Below, piece by piece: positions 46,279-54,461 of a stretch of 64,000 bases of DNA. The position numbers and the translations under genes are program-made. The stretch's first letter is position 1. Every line of letters begins with the position of its first letter. The notes under the pieces were generated by a model that searched no databases, was not told the origin of the DNA, and saw nothing but the letters and a program-made list of their open reading frames with translations. Where the stretch lies: positions 62,001 through 126,000 of the forward strand of contig JANUBW010000012.1 of NCBI GenBank assembly GCA_024809215.1, written 5' to 3'. This stretch comes from Niastella sp. OAS944 (GTDB lineage: Bacteria; Bacteroidota; Bacteroidia; Chitinophagales; Chitinophagaceae).

Positions 46279-49200
46279 TTAAATTCCCACTTTAACCGAC
46301 AATGTCACTTGTTTCTGTATCGGCTGGGCAACACCGCCCGAGTTAAAAAACTCCGGGTCCTGCCCTTTCAGTTTATCATCGGAATAAATAAGCCAGGGGT
46401 TTACCGCTGCTGCGGAGATCACCAGGTTGTTGATGCCTGTCTTTTTTATTAAGCTGTTTTGCACCTGCCAGGTAAGCGATACTGATTTCAACCGAACCAT
46501 ATCACCTTTGGCTACGCGCTGGGTTGAATAGTTGTAATTATTGTATGGATAGGCGCCGCCTAACTGCGCACGTGTAAACGCATCGAGTATAGAAGGCACA
46601 TTGGTATATTGTTCATCGCCCGGTGTTATCCAACGATCGGCAAATTCTTTGGGCATGGCATTCATATCGGAATAGCTTGTATTAAAGGCCGGATACAACC
46701 GGATGGTATTGCCGGCCTGGTAGGTAACAAAAACATTTAGTGACAGGTCCTTATACCGGAATGTATTGGAGAAACCGCCTGTAATGGTAGGATCAACCGG
46801 CCCCTGAAAATGGAGGTAACTTATATTATCATCCTGCAAATACACATCAGAGCTGCTTTTACCGGTTTGATCAACAAAAGTGGGTTTACCGGTTTTATGA
46901 TCGAGGCCTTTATAATCGAGCGAGAACAAACTACGCACCGGGTAGCCCTGTCTGTTACCGCCTTCAGCAATTACAAGGTCAAAAATGAGCGGATTGTTTT
47001 TTGCATTGGTTATTTCGGTGGTATTATAACCAAAGGTTGCATTTACCTTCCAGCCCCAGTCTTTATGTTTTATTACTTCACCGCCCACCAGTAATTCCAT
47101 TCCTTTTGATTCCATATCGGCATAATTGGCCGCTTTAGGCGTTTCGCCGCCAATACCTGAAGTTTTGATCTTGCTGATAAGGTCAAAGCTGCGGCGTTGA
47201 TAAACATCCAGGCTCATCGTAAGCCGGCGTTTAAAGAAACCGGCATCCAAGCCAAGGTTTGTGGTATATAATTTTTCCCAGGTAAGATCGCTATTCTCGA
47301 GGTTAGCCAGTTGTATCACCGACTCTACTTCCGATAGAAAAGGCCTGCGTGAATTGATATTCTTCAGAACAATGCTTGAGTTGGTAGCAGGTCCCATACT
47401 GGCGGTAAGGCCGTAACTGGCGCGCAGGGTAAGATAATCGGCCCAGCGCACGTCCTGCATAAATGCTTCCTGCTCTACGTTCCAACTACCGGCTACGCTC
47501 CATGTTGGCAGCCAGCGCGCCTTTTTCGATTGTCCCAGCCTGTTTGAACCATCATAGCGAATGGTGCTGCTAAAATTGTATTTTAGGTTGTATGAATAGT
47601 TTCCCGAAGCATACAGGGCCACAAAACGATCGTAATCCCTGCTCATGCCATAGTAAGGGAAATTATTCTCAATAGTTTGTTTTAAAATACGATAATCAAC
47701 AAAGGCAGTACCGCCATTGTCGTATTGATAACCATAGCCGGTATTGGAGAAACGTTGCCTGTCGGCATATTTTACCTGTTGACCACCAAGAATGTTAATA
47801 CTATGTTTTTCCTTTATGATCTTCGACCAGGTTAAGCTGTTGCGAAAGTCGTAGTTCAGCAACATATCTTCGGTACGGTTATAAAAACCACCATACGGCA
47901 ATACCACTTCGGGCTGCGCCTCCGGATCATCCGGATTACGGTAAAGAAATTTATTATTTCGTCTTACGGTTGAATTACCCGCTGCCCTGTATGCTTCCGC
48001 CATATTTGCATGTTCGGTGATCTGGTGCTCACGTGATGACTTTACATACCTAACGGCACCTACAAATTCATACTTCAGGTCTTTTAAGATCTTATACGAT
48101 ACATCGCCCTGCAGCCGCAGATCGATCATATTCAGATCGAGGTAATTGTTTTTCAGCTCGCTGATGATATTGAACGGCGCAAAGTTCATTCTGAAATTCT
48201 CCAGGTTGCCCGCTTCATCATAAGGCGTAATTGTTCTGCTGGTATTTAATGCATAACTGAAGGGATTGATATCAAAATCACGATCAAACTTTCCTTCCAC
48301 CGGATTGCTGTTGCGCGCCAGGGCGCCCGGCGCTTTCTGCTGACGTACTGAACCTACAGTAGCAAACCCGGCCGATAAGCGTTCATTGAACTTATAGTTA
48401 TTGCGATAGTTAAGTGTATAGCGGTTTACCTTGTCGGCAATCGTCCAGCCATTATCGCCATAATAGCTGGTTGAGAAATAAGATTGCGATTTTTCAGTTC
48501 CGGTAGAAATGCTGAGCGAGTGCTCCTGTACAAAATTATTACGGAACAATACATCGAACCAATCGGTATTGGCCATGGCATAACGCGTTAAAAAAGCCTT
48601 TCGCGCTTCGGGTGTGTTCTCCAATGAGAAATTGCCATTTACGCCGTTCATGAGGTCGTACATTTTACCGTACACCCCATAATTGGCGCCATCGAGTATA
48701 TTTGGACTAAGTATTCCTTTTCTTTCCAGCTCTGCAAGTACCGACATTTGTTCGGCCGAGTTCATGATGTTGAAATCGTTGTACACCGGTTTGAACTGCG
48801 TGCTGTAATTACCGGTATAATTAACCGAGAAGCGGCCGGCCTTTCCTCTTTTGGTAGTGATAACCACTACCCCATTCATGGCCCTGGCGCCGTATAAAGC
48901 GGTTGCCGATGCATCTTTTAAGATATCAAAGCTCTCGATATCATTAGCGTTCAAACCCGCTACAGCAGAACCCAACAAGGTAGTAGGGTCGCCGCTCGAT
49001 AACTGATCGTTTGATATGTTCACAATATCTTCCAGCACTACACCATCAACCACCCACAGGGGTTTATTATCACCATTGATAGAAGTGGCGCCGCGCACTC
49101 TTATTTTGGGCGCCGTACCAAAGGTGCCCGAAACGTTTTGAATGGAAACACCGGCAGCGCGGCCTTCCAGCATGCGGCTTACATCGGCCACTCCCTGTAG

Positions 49201-49959
49201 TTTTATTTCATCGGCTTTTAACCGGGTAGCAGCACCGGCAAACTTGTTCTTATCTATATTTTGAAAACCGGTAACAATCACTTCAGACAATACACGTTCT
49301 TCTTCGTTAATGAGTTCAACGCTAAGAAACGATTGTCCTTTGTAGAGGACCACGCGTGACGCTTTTCCCACGTACGAAAACCGGATGCTATCACCCGGTT
49401 GCGCATTGATCAAAAACTCGCCCTTGCCGTTGGTGAATACGCCTTTATGGTCGCCGAGGTTCTCCACTGAAACCTGTCCAAGCGGGGCATCCTCCTCTTT
49501 GCCGGTCACTTTTCCTTTTAATTTATACGCGGGTATTGTATCTATACTGGCGCCTTGTAGTGGATTTATTATAACGGCCTTGCCTTCTTTCTTTTTATCT
49601 ATGGACCTTATAATAATTATAAAGTTCTCTGCTATTTTATAACCAAGCGAACGGCCGCGGAGTAAGTTCTTCATCACGTCATCTAAACCTGCATCAACAA
49701 AATTTACACTTACTTTTTCTTTATCATTAAAAATATCATTACTGTAAAAGACCACAAAACCTGTTTGGCGGCGTATTTCGCTGAACACTTCACTAAACGC
49801 CGCACGCTTAGCCTGTATGGTAATTTTAAATTCCTGTATAGGATCGGCAGCCAATACGACAGAGGGTAATGTTGATAGAATAACCACAATGCTTAGGGAT
49901 ATCCAAAACAATTTCATTACCCGGATATTGCGGGAACAACGTCCGGAGGGTAATCTCAT
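46279..49959 (-). CDS. SusC/RagA family TonB-linked outer membrane protein with STN domain
   Basis: 1226 residues. A basic lead (MRLPSGRCSRNIRV) precedes a signal peptide (MKLFWISLSIVVILSTLPSVVLA); the true start could be M15 at 49917. Then an STN domain (about 40-115, the transducer domain that contacts an anti-sigma factor), a carboxypeptidase-regulatory-like fold (about 150-220), the plug (VIVTGFQNIDKNKFAGAAT..., IRVRGATSINGDNKPLWVVDGV) and the outer-membrane barrel. The STN domain with FecR and ECF sigma genes upstream indicates signalling of ligand uptake to transcription. An ECF-type promoter lies at 49991-50024. Confidence 0.96.
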   Translation of the reverse strand: MRLPSGRCSRNIRVMKLFWISLSIVVILSTLPSVVLAADPIQEFKITIQAKRAAFSEVFSEIRRQTGFVVFYSNDIFNDKEKVSVNFVDAGLDDVMKNLLRGRSLGYKIAENFIIIIRSIDKKKEGKAVIINPLQGASIDTIPAYKLKGKVTGKEEDAPLGQVSVENLGDHKGVFTNGKGEFLINAQPGDSIRFSYVGKASRVVLYKGQSFLSVELINEEERVLSEVIVTGFQNIDKNKFAGAATRLKADEIKLQGVADVSRMLEGRAAGVSIQNVSGTFGTAPKIRVRGATSINGDNKPLWVVDGVVLEDIVNISNDQLSSGDPTTLLGSAVAGLNANDIESFDILKDASATALYGARAMNGVVVITTKRGKAGRFSVNYTGNYSTQFKPVYNDFNIMNSAEQMSVLAELERKGILSPNILDGANYGVYGKMYDLMNGVNGNFSLENTPEARKAFLTRYAMANTDWFDVLFRNNFVQEHSLSISTGTEKSQSYFSTSYYGDNGWTIADKVNRYTLNYRNNYKFNERLSAGFATVGSVRQQKAPGALARNSNPVEGKFDRDFDINPFSYALNTSRTITPYDEAGNLENFRMNFAPFNIISELKNNYLDLNMIDLRLQGDVSYKILKDLKYEFVGAVRYVKSSREHQITEHANMAEAYRAAGNSTVRRNNKFLYRNPDDPEAQPEVVLPYGGFYNRTEDMLLNYDFRNSLTWSKIIKEKHSINILGGQQVKYADRQRFSNTGYGYQYDNGGTAFVDYRILKQTIENNFPYYGMSRDYDRFVALYASGNYSYNLKYNFSSTIRYDGSNRLGQSKKARWLPTWSVAGSWNVEQEAFMQDVRWADYLTLRASYGLTASMGPATNSSIVLKNINSRRPFLSEVESVIQLANLENSDLTWEKLYTTNLGLDAGFFKRRLTMSLDVYQRRSFDLISKIKTSGIGGETPKAANYADMESKGMELLVGGEVIKHKDWGWKVNATFGYNTTEITNAKNNPLIFDLVIAEGGNRQGYPVRSLFSLDYKGLDHKTGKPTFVDQTGKSSSDVYLQDDNISYLHFQGPVDPTITGGFSNTFRYKDLSLNVFVTYQAGNTIRLYPAFNTSYSDMNAMPKEFADRWITPGDEQYTNVPSILDAFTRAQLGGAYPYNNYNYSTQRVAKGDMVRLKSVSLTWQVQNSLIKKTGINNLVISAAAVNPWLIYSDDKLKGQDPEFFNSGGVAQPIQKQVTLSVKVGI

Positions 49960-49990
49960 AATACAATTAGTTTTTGTATAACTGTTATAC

Positions 49991-50024
49991 TATTAAGACA
50001 AGTATTCTTTTAAAACGGGTGACA
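49991..50024 (-). promoter_or_regulatory. ECF-type promoter upstream of susC
   Basis: On the minus strand the boxes are TGTCACCCGTTTT (-35 region, 50012-50024) and TTGTCTTAATA (-10 region, 49991-50001), separated by 10 bp between the given boxes. The same two boxes with identical spacing occur upstream of fecR. The -10 box lies 31 bp before the SusC start codon. Confidence 0.7.
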
Positions 50025-50153
50025 GCTATTAACTAATTTTTATTTTTTGTATTTCAATTTGAAATAAGTGCGGAAAATACGGTTATAGCTAATTACATTA
50101 ATTTACGGTTATAGGTAACTGTATATTAAATGCGAAGCTCCTTTAACTAAGAA

Positions 50154-50287
50154 ACTGTTACCAGTTGCCGGGTACCAGTTACCGGGTAATACAAAAACCA
50201 GGAACAGCAAGAGGTGGGAAAATAGTTTTGAGTAATGCATTAAAGGGCCGGTAACCGGAAACAGGGAACCGGCGACCACTGGCTAAC
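50154..50287. repeat. Inverted repeat of CCAGTTGCCGG/CCGGTAACC words
   Basis: Left arm about 50154-50186 (repeats of ACCAGTTGCCGGG) and right arm about 50247-50287 (CCGGTAACCGG, GAACCGGCGACC) form an imperfect hairpin between the FecR stop and the SusC promoter. The rest of 49960-50302 is AT-rich apart from the ECF-type promoter. Confidence 0.7.
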
Positions 50288-50302
50288 CGTGCTAAGGTTC
50301 CT

Positions 50303-51448
50303 TTAATTACGGGAGATAATTACAGTACCATTCTCATTCTTATATAGAATGTCGCCGGAGGAAGCAAGATTATTGAAGAAAGCATTTACTGATTTATTGC
50401 GATCGAGGGCGCCGGAGAAATGCAGCCCGGGCAGAGAAGGATCTTTTATTTGTACGTTTATATTGAACCATCGTTCGGCAACCACGGCTATCTGCTGCAG
50501 CTTTTCATTTCTGAAATAATACATGCCTTGCAGCCAGCCCAATACAAAGGTTTCATCGAAAGTTTCTTTTATCAACGGGCTCTCACTATTATCAACTACC
50601 ACCGCTTCGCCGGGCTGTAATATAATGCTTTCGCCTTTGGCGTTCTCAACAGATACCGAACCGTTTACCAGCGAAATATAGGTTGACTCCCCATTATATG
50701 ATTTGATATTGAATTCTGTTCCCAACGCTTTTACCGTTAAACCATTCACCTGAACTTTAAATGGCTGACTGGCCTGATGCGCTACATTAAAAAAGGCTTC
50801 TCCTTTTAATTCTACAATACGATCGGGTTGCGTGAACAACAACGGGAACCGCAGTTCCGAAACCGAGTTCATCCAAACCTTACTGCCATCGCCCAATTGA
50901 AATGAATAACTTTCACCCGCAGGCACCACCAGTGTGTTCCATGCACCGGGATCAACTTTGGCGTTACGGGCATTTTGCATCCAGTTGGCCAGTGAATCCT
51001 GCGCAGAGGCATGTACAACACTGCCATTGGCCAGTTTTATTTGAATGCCCTTTTCATCTGTTTCTTTTGAACCGAAAATACCACTGAAGAAAAACACGGA
51101 GATAATTATAATACCTGTAGCAGTAGCCGCTATTGCATAGCGAAGCCAGCGGGTATTTGCTTTGCGTTCAGGCATGGCCACAGTATCGGTAACAGGTTCA
51201 GGCACCCGTTCGGGAATATTTACTTTTTGTTGTAAAGCCAACCACGCATCATCTAAATTAAATGCCTGATCGAAGCTTATTGCTTTACGCATAGCATGCA
51301 CCTGCTGCATCTGCTGCCATAATTGTTCTACCTCCTGGTGCCGGGCGATGAGATCTGAAAGCCGTAAATCATCTTCCTCACCAATTTGGCCCGTCAGCTT
51401 ATCTATTATGAGTTGCTCGACATCATTCATATCAATATAATTGTTCAT
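50303..51448 (-). CDS. FecR family anti-sigma factor
   Basis: 381 residues. A cytoplasmic N-terminal anti-sigma region (VEQLIIDKLTGQIGEEDDLRLSDLI), one transmembrane helix at about 107-127 (IAATATGIIIISVFFFSGIF), then the periplasmic FecR domain (SYSFQLGDGSKVWMNSVSELRFP, FFNVAHQASQPFKVQVNGLTVKALGTEFNI) and a C-terminal DUF4974-type domain (ERWFNINVQIKDPSLPGLHFSGALD). It holds the sigma factor encoded upstream inactive until the STN domain of the SusC protein signals. An ECF-type promoter lies 39 bp before the start codon. Confidence 0.96.
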   Translation of the reverse strand: MNNYIDMNDVEQLIIDKLTGQIGEEDDLRLSDLIARHQEVEQLWQQMQQVHAMRKAISFDQAFNLDDAWLALQQKVNIPERVPEPVTDTVAMPERKANTRWLRYAIAATATGIIIISVFFFSGIFGSKETDEKGIQIKLANGSVVHASAQDSLANWMQNARNAKVDPGAWNTLVVPAGESYSFQLGDGSKVWMNSVSELRFPLLFTQPDRIVELKGEAFFNVAHQASQPFKVQVNGLTVKALGTEFNIKSYNGESTYISLVNGSVSVENAKGESIILQPGEAVVVDNSESPLIKETFDETFVLGWLQGMYYFRNEKLQQIAVVAERWFNINVQIKDPSLPGLHFSGALDRNKSVNAFFNNLASSGDILYKNENGTVIISRN

Positions 51449-51487
51449 GGCAAGTATGCTAAATCAAACATCAGGGGGTGCTAAATA

Positions 51488-51521
51488 TATTAAGACAATA
51501 AAATATATAAAACGGGTGACA
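51488..51521 (-). promoter_or_regulatory. ECF-type promoter upstream of fecR
   Basis: TGTCACCCGTTTT (51509-51521) and TTGTCTTAATA (51488-51498) on the minus strand, with the same 10-bp gap as at 49991-50024. It overlaps the 3' end of the sigma factor gene, giving fecR its own promoter. Confidence 0.68.
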
Positions 51522-52071
51522 AGCCGGTAAAATAATAATAGTCGCGCAGACTTTCACGAAGTTTTGCAAATGCGCGCCGGAGCTGCGTTTTAACGGTATT
51601 AACGGAAACACCGGCTATAACGGCAGCATCCTGGTACTTCTTGCCTTCCACGCAAACCAGTTCAAAGATACGTTTGCATTGCTCAGGCAACTGGGCAATA
51701 ACACTTTGTACCATTTGGGCTGTTTCCTGAATTTCCATTACGTGGGTATTTTCAATTATGTCTATACGCTCCTGGTAAGACATTTCTTTTCGGTTAAGCC
51801 TGCTCTTATGCTTTAATAAATTTAAAGCAGCATGCTTTACCATGGTAGTGAGGTAAGATCCCAGCGACTGTTGTATGATCTCGAATTTTCGTTCCTGCCA
51901 GAATTTTACAAAAACATCCTGCACCAGGTCTTCGGCTTCGCCTTCATCTTGCAGCAGCAGATAGGCCTGTATGCACAGCGATTTGTAGTAGCGCTGGAAT
52001 AACGTTTTAAACCCTTGTGGGTCCGAGGTTTTAAGCAGTTGCAGTAGGATATGGTCTGTTTCAGCACCCAT
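51490..52071 (-). CDS. ECF sigma-70 factor (FecI-like)
   Basis: 193 residues. Region 2 (about 25-90): FQRYYKSLCIQAYLLLQDEGEAEDLVQDVFVKFWQERK. Region 4 (about 125-180): IAQLPEQCKRIFELVCVEGKKYQDAAVIAGVSVNTVKTQLRRAFAKL. There is no extra domain, as in FecI. The C-terminal 15 residues are hydrophobic (YYYFTGLSPVLYILLS), as in many Bacteroidota FecI proteins. It is the upstream partner of the FecR gene and is presumed to read the two promoter motifs at 51488 and 49991. The source of its own expression is unclear: only a partial -10-like TATTAAGAC at about 52160 lies upstream. Confidence 0.96.
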   Translation of the reverse strand: MGAETDHILLQLLKTSDPQGFKTLFQRYYKSLCIQAYLLLQDEGEAEDLVQDVFVKFWQERKFEIIQQSLGSYLTTMVKHAALNLLKHKSRLNRKEMSYQERIDIIENTHVMEIQETAQMVQSVIAQLPEQCKRIFELVCVEGKKYQDAAVIAGVSVNTVKTQLRRAFAKLRESLRDYYYFTGLSPVLYILLS

Positions 52072-52257
52072 TCGTTTTTAGTTTAGGCCATTAATAGTTA
52101 AGCTTTACGCACCGGCTGTTAACCAGGTACATAAATGTTCGGCATCTGCCATTAAGCAGGTGCACACGTTATTAAGACGGGCGCGGAAATGAGTTGCTAT
52201 AATTCGTGCATTCCGTTTGGTATACTAACAAGCAATAGAAGGCAATTAACCGGTACG

Positions 52258-52373
52258 AATTGCTAATGCGATAATTAGCTAATGTGCTAATGTGATAATG
52301 AAATACAGCTTTTAGATGAACTGTTCGTCCTTTGAAGAATTATCAAATTACCGAATTATCAAATTGTCACATT
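52258..52373. repeat. Inverted repeat of GCTAATG/ATTATCAAATT words
   Basis: The left part (52258-52300) has repeated GCTAATGTGATAA-type words and the right part (52338-52373) their approximate inverse (GAATTATCAAATT twice, then GTCACATT). A second, one-sided copy of the family lies at 59147-59216. The remainder of the 575-bp gap 52072-52647 holds a terminator at 52589 and nothing else I can name. Confidence 0.65.
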
Positions 52374-52588
52374 CATTCAGGTTTTCTTTCTTGTACTGGA
52401 TTATTTAACAGCGGATTGGATGCCTAATGTAAGGAAAAAGTTTTGAAACTTACAAACGTTTATGCTAAAAAGTAAGGTTAGCATATTTTTTAGCACGGCT
52501 GTAAGCTAATACCGGTGGGCATTTCAAAGCGTTCACCCATTAGTGTTTATTTCATACTTGCTGAATATCATTGTTTTTAACAGGCTGG

Positions 52589-52624
52589 AAAATAAAAAGC
52601 CGGTCCTCTTTTTATTGAAGACCG
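52589..52624 (-). terminator. Terminator of the orphan sigma factor gene
   Basis: Stem CGGTCCTC/GAAGACCG (52601-52608, 52617-52624), 8 bp including one G-U pair, 8-nt loop; the minus strand then reads GCTTTTTATTTT. It lies 24 bp after the stop codon at 52648. Confidence 0.8.
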
Positions 52625-52647
52625 TCTATTATAATATTTATATAGTA

Positions 52648-53265
52648 CTAGGAATTTTGTTCGCCGCAAAAAACCGCAATGAAATAAATAAAGAGCGGTA
52701 CGGAAAATAAATTGGCTGCTACCAGCTTTTCACGCATTGTTCTAATGGCGTTTATTCGGTATTGGGTAACCGTTACCGGCGTAAGTTTCAGTTGTTCTGC
52801 CGTTGCGGGTATGGTGAGGCGTTCGTAAAAAAGCGAGTTGAAAACAGTTTGCTCCGGTTGGGGTAATTCTTTTACAATGGCCGCCATTTGCTGAAGCGCT
52901 TTTTCGCGTTCAGCGCCGTCTTCATTTCTAATGGTTGTTTTAACATCCTGTTCAAACCAGGTAACCTGGGGCCCCGGGAAATTTGCATTTTCAGATTTTA
53001 TAAAGGCAAAGCAAATGTTCCGTACCGTTATGTACAGGAAAGCCTTGATGTCGGGCAGTTTATTGAACCGGTCGCGCATTTGGAAAAGCTTCACAAATGT
53101 TTCCTGGGCAATATGGTGCGCTTCGGACGAATTATTTATTAACTGTGAACCAAAATCAACCAGGGAGGCATAATACTCATCGTATAATTCTTTTACAATA
53201 GCATAGTGGCCACGTTGAAATTCGTCAACGATGCTTCGGTTACGGGGAGATAGGGTCATGGGCAT
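52648..53265 (-). CDS. ECF sigma-70 factor, orphan
   Basis: 205 residues. Region 2: VKELYDEYYASLVDFGSQLINNSSEAHHIAQETFVKLFQMRDRF. Region 4: VKELPQPEQTVFNSLFYERLTIPATAEQLKLTPVTVTQYRINAIRTMREKL. The sequence ends in a hydrophobic tail (LFSVPLFIYFIAVFCGEQNS) that may be membrane-associated. No anti-sigma or SusC gene is adjacent, and a terminator closes it, so it is separate from the FecI/FecR locus. An alternative start is two codons downstream. Targets unknown. Confidence 0.92.
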   Translation of the reverse strand: MPMTLSPRNRSIVDEFQRGHYAIVKELYDEYYASLVDFGSQLINNSSEAHHIAQETFVKLFQMRDRFNKLPDIKAFLYITVRNICFAFIKSENANFPGPQVTWFEQDVKTTIRNEDGAEREKALQQMAAIVKELPQPEQTVFNSLFYERLTIPATAEQLKLTPVTVTQYRINAIRTMREKLVAANLFSVPLFIYFIAVFCGEQNS

Positions 53266-53435
53266 AATTGGTGATTGAAATACTTTTTATAACCGGATAA
53301 AGCTTCGTAGATAGATGAGTTCGCAGTAATTACAATCAGACGGATAAGGTTGGGATGAGGAGTAGGTATAAATATAGCACTTTGATATATTCCTAAAAGA
53401 AATTTCACCTTAAAAATCGTAAATTTCTTTATAAA

Positions 53436-53589
53436 GTTGCAGGTTACAGGTTGCAGGTTACAGGGAGCTTATAATCGATGCTGCATTTTTCAAAGATAGT
53501 GTTACCAGTTGCCGGTTACCTGTTTCCAGGCCCTTTTTGCGAACTCGCTATTGGGGTTGTATTGCCGGCAACCTGTAACTGGAAACCGG
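53436..53589. repeat. GGTTGCAGGTTACAGG / GTTACCAGTTGCCGG hairpin region
   Basis: Direct words at 53436-53467 (GTTGCAGGTTACAGG repeated) and 53501-53530, with inverse words at 53565-53589 (CCGGCAACCTGTAACTGG). It fills most of the 379-bp gap between the orphan sigma gene and the TerB-like gene; no gene is seen. Confidence 0.75.
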
Positions 53590-53644
53590 CCCCCTACACC
53601 TTCAATGGCACCATAGTTGAATATTAAACAAAAAGATCAATAAT

Positions 53645-54070
53645 ATGTATACTGGTTTGCTTAAAGCCCCCGAAGAGGGAGTATGTCACCTGTTTTATCA
53701 TTGCTGCATGAAAGATGGTTCATTTAAGGAAACTGAGCTCGATACCATCTCCGATAAACTTGTGTCTATAAACCTGCACAAAAAGCTCAACTTCAAAGAT
53801 GAAATGCAAAAGTACAAATCGTACGTCAATACCATTACCGATGAAGATATTTATCTGCAATACTTGATCGGCATCATTAAACCTCTACAGCCTTTGGCAT
53901 TATTCAGTTGGTGTGTAGAACTGTGCACCGCCGATGGCGAAGTTAGTTTTGAAGAAGATGCTTTGCTTACCCGTATTGCCAGGTTGTTGAATATTGGGGA
54001 TACTGAGAAAGATTTGATTCAGAGACTTATGATCCAAAGAAAGATTGTGACTGTTGATAAGGAGTTTTAG
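53645..54070 (+). CDS. TerB-like domain protein
   Basis: 141 residues, all helical, cytosolic. The second half matches the TerB/DjlA-type metal-binding fold: 'CTADGEVSFEEDALLTRIARLLNI' (the D-G-E-x-x-x-x-E signature common to TerB-like proteins), with an equivalent but weaker repeat near the start (HCCMKDGSFKETELDTISDKLV). Such domains may bind divalent metals and are associated with stress or envelope damage. The closeness of the two halves suggests internal duplication. No operon partners. Function inferred from fold only. Confidence 0.8.
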   Translation: MYTGLLKAPEEGVCHLFYHCCMKDGSFKETELDTISDKLVSINLHKKLNFKDEMQKYKSYVNTITDEDIYLQYLIGIIKPLQPLALFSWCVELCTADGEVSFEEDALLTRIARLLNIGDTEKDLIQRLMIQRKIVTVDKEF

Positions 54071-54072
54071 CG

Positions 54073-54204
54073 CCAGTTGACGAGTTGACAAGTAGACGAG
54101 TTAACTAGTTAGAGTTGAAAAGTTGAAATGTTGATATGGTTGACAATGGCAATACAGTATTCGGTTTGCAGTTGCAGTTATTTCAACCTTTCAACTTTTC
54201 TCCC
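54073..54204. repeat. GTTGACGAG/GTTGAAA word hairpin
   Basis: The left part (54073-54144) repeats GTTGACGAGTT and GAGTTGAAAAG; the right arm (54180-54204) is inverse (TTTCAACCTTTCAACTTTT). The arms pair over about 19 bases with three mismatches. It follows the TerB-like stop codon. The same words recur at 60113-60279 and in part at 43450-43510. Confidence 0.75.
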
Positions 54205-54226
54205 CTTTTAGGGGTGCGGCTGGGGC

Positions 54227-54259
54227 AAAAAAAGCCGGATGTCTATCAAGACACCCGGC
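54227..54259 (-). terminator. Terminator of the gamma-glutamyltransferase gene
   Basis: 11-bp stem GCCGGATGTCT/AGACACCCGGC (54234-54244, 54249-54259) with one G-U pair on the minus strand and a 4-nt loop, followed there by seven T. It lies 203 bp after the stop of the gamma-glutamyltransferase; nothing nameable between them. Confidence 0.8.
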
Positions 54260-54461
54260 GTGCTACCACATCTCTATTCTTCCATGCGTTATTTTCGAAT
54301 TGACTTCTTTTCAAACATCCATTTTGTAGTCATTCTCACGTTTTCCAACGCATCCCATAATTTGCTTCTTTGTTAATAATATTAACAAAATTGTGCCACG
54401 CGTTATAAGGCCAATTAACATATGTAACACAATGATCTGTAGTATATTTTCCACGAATTTA

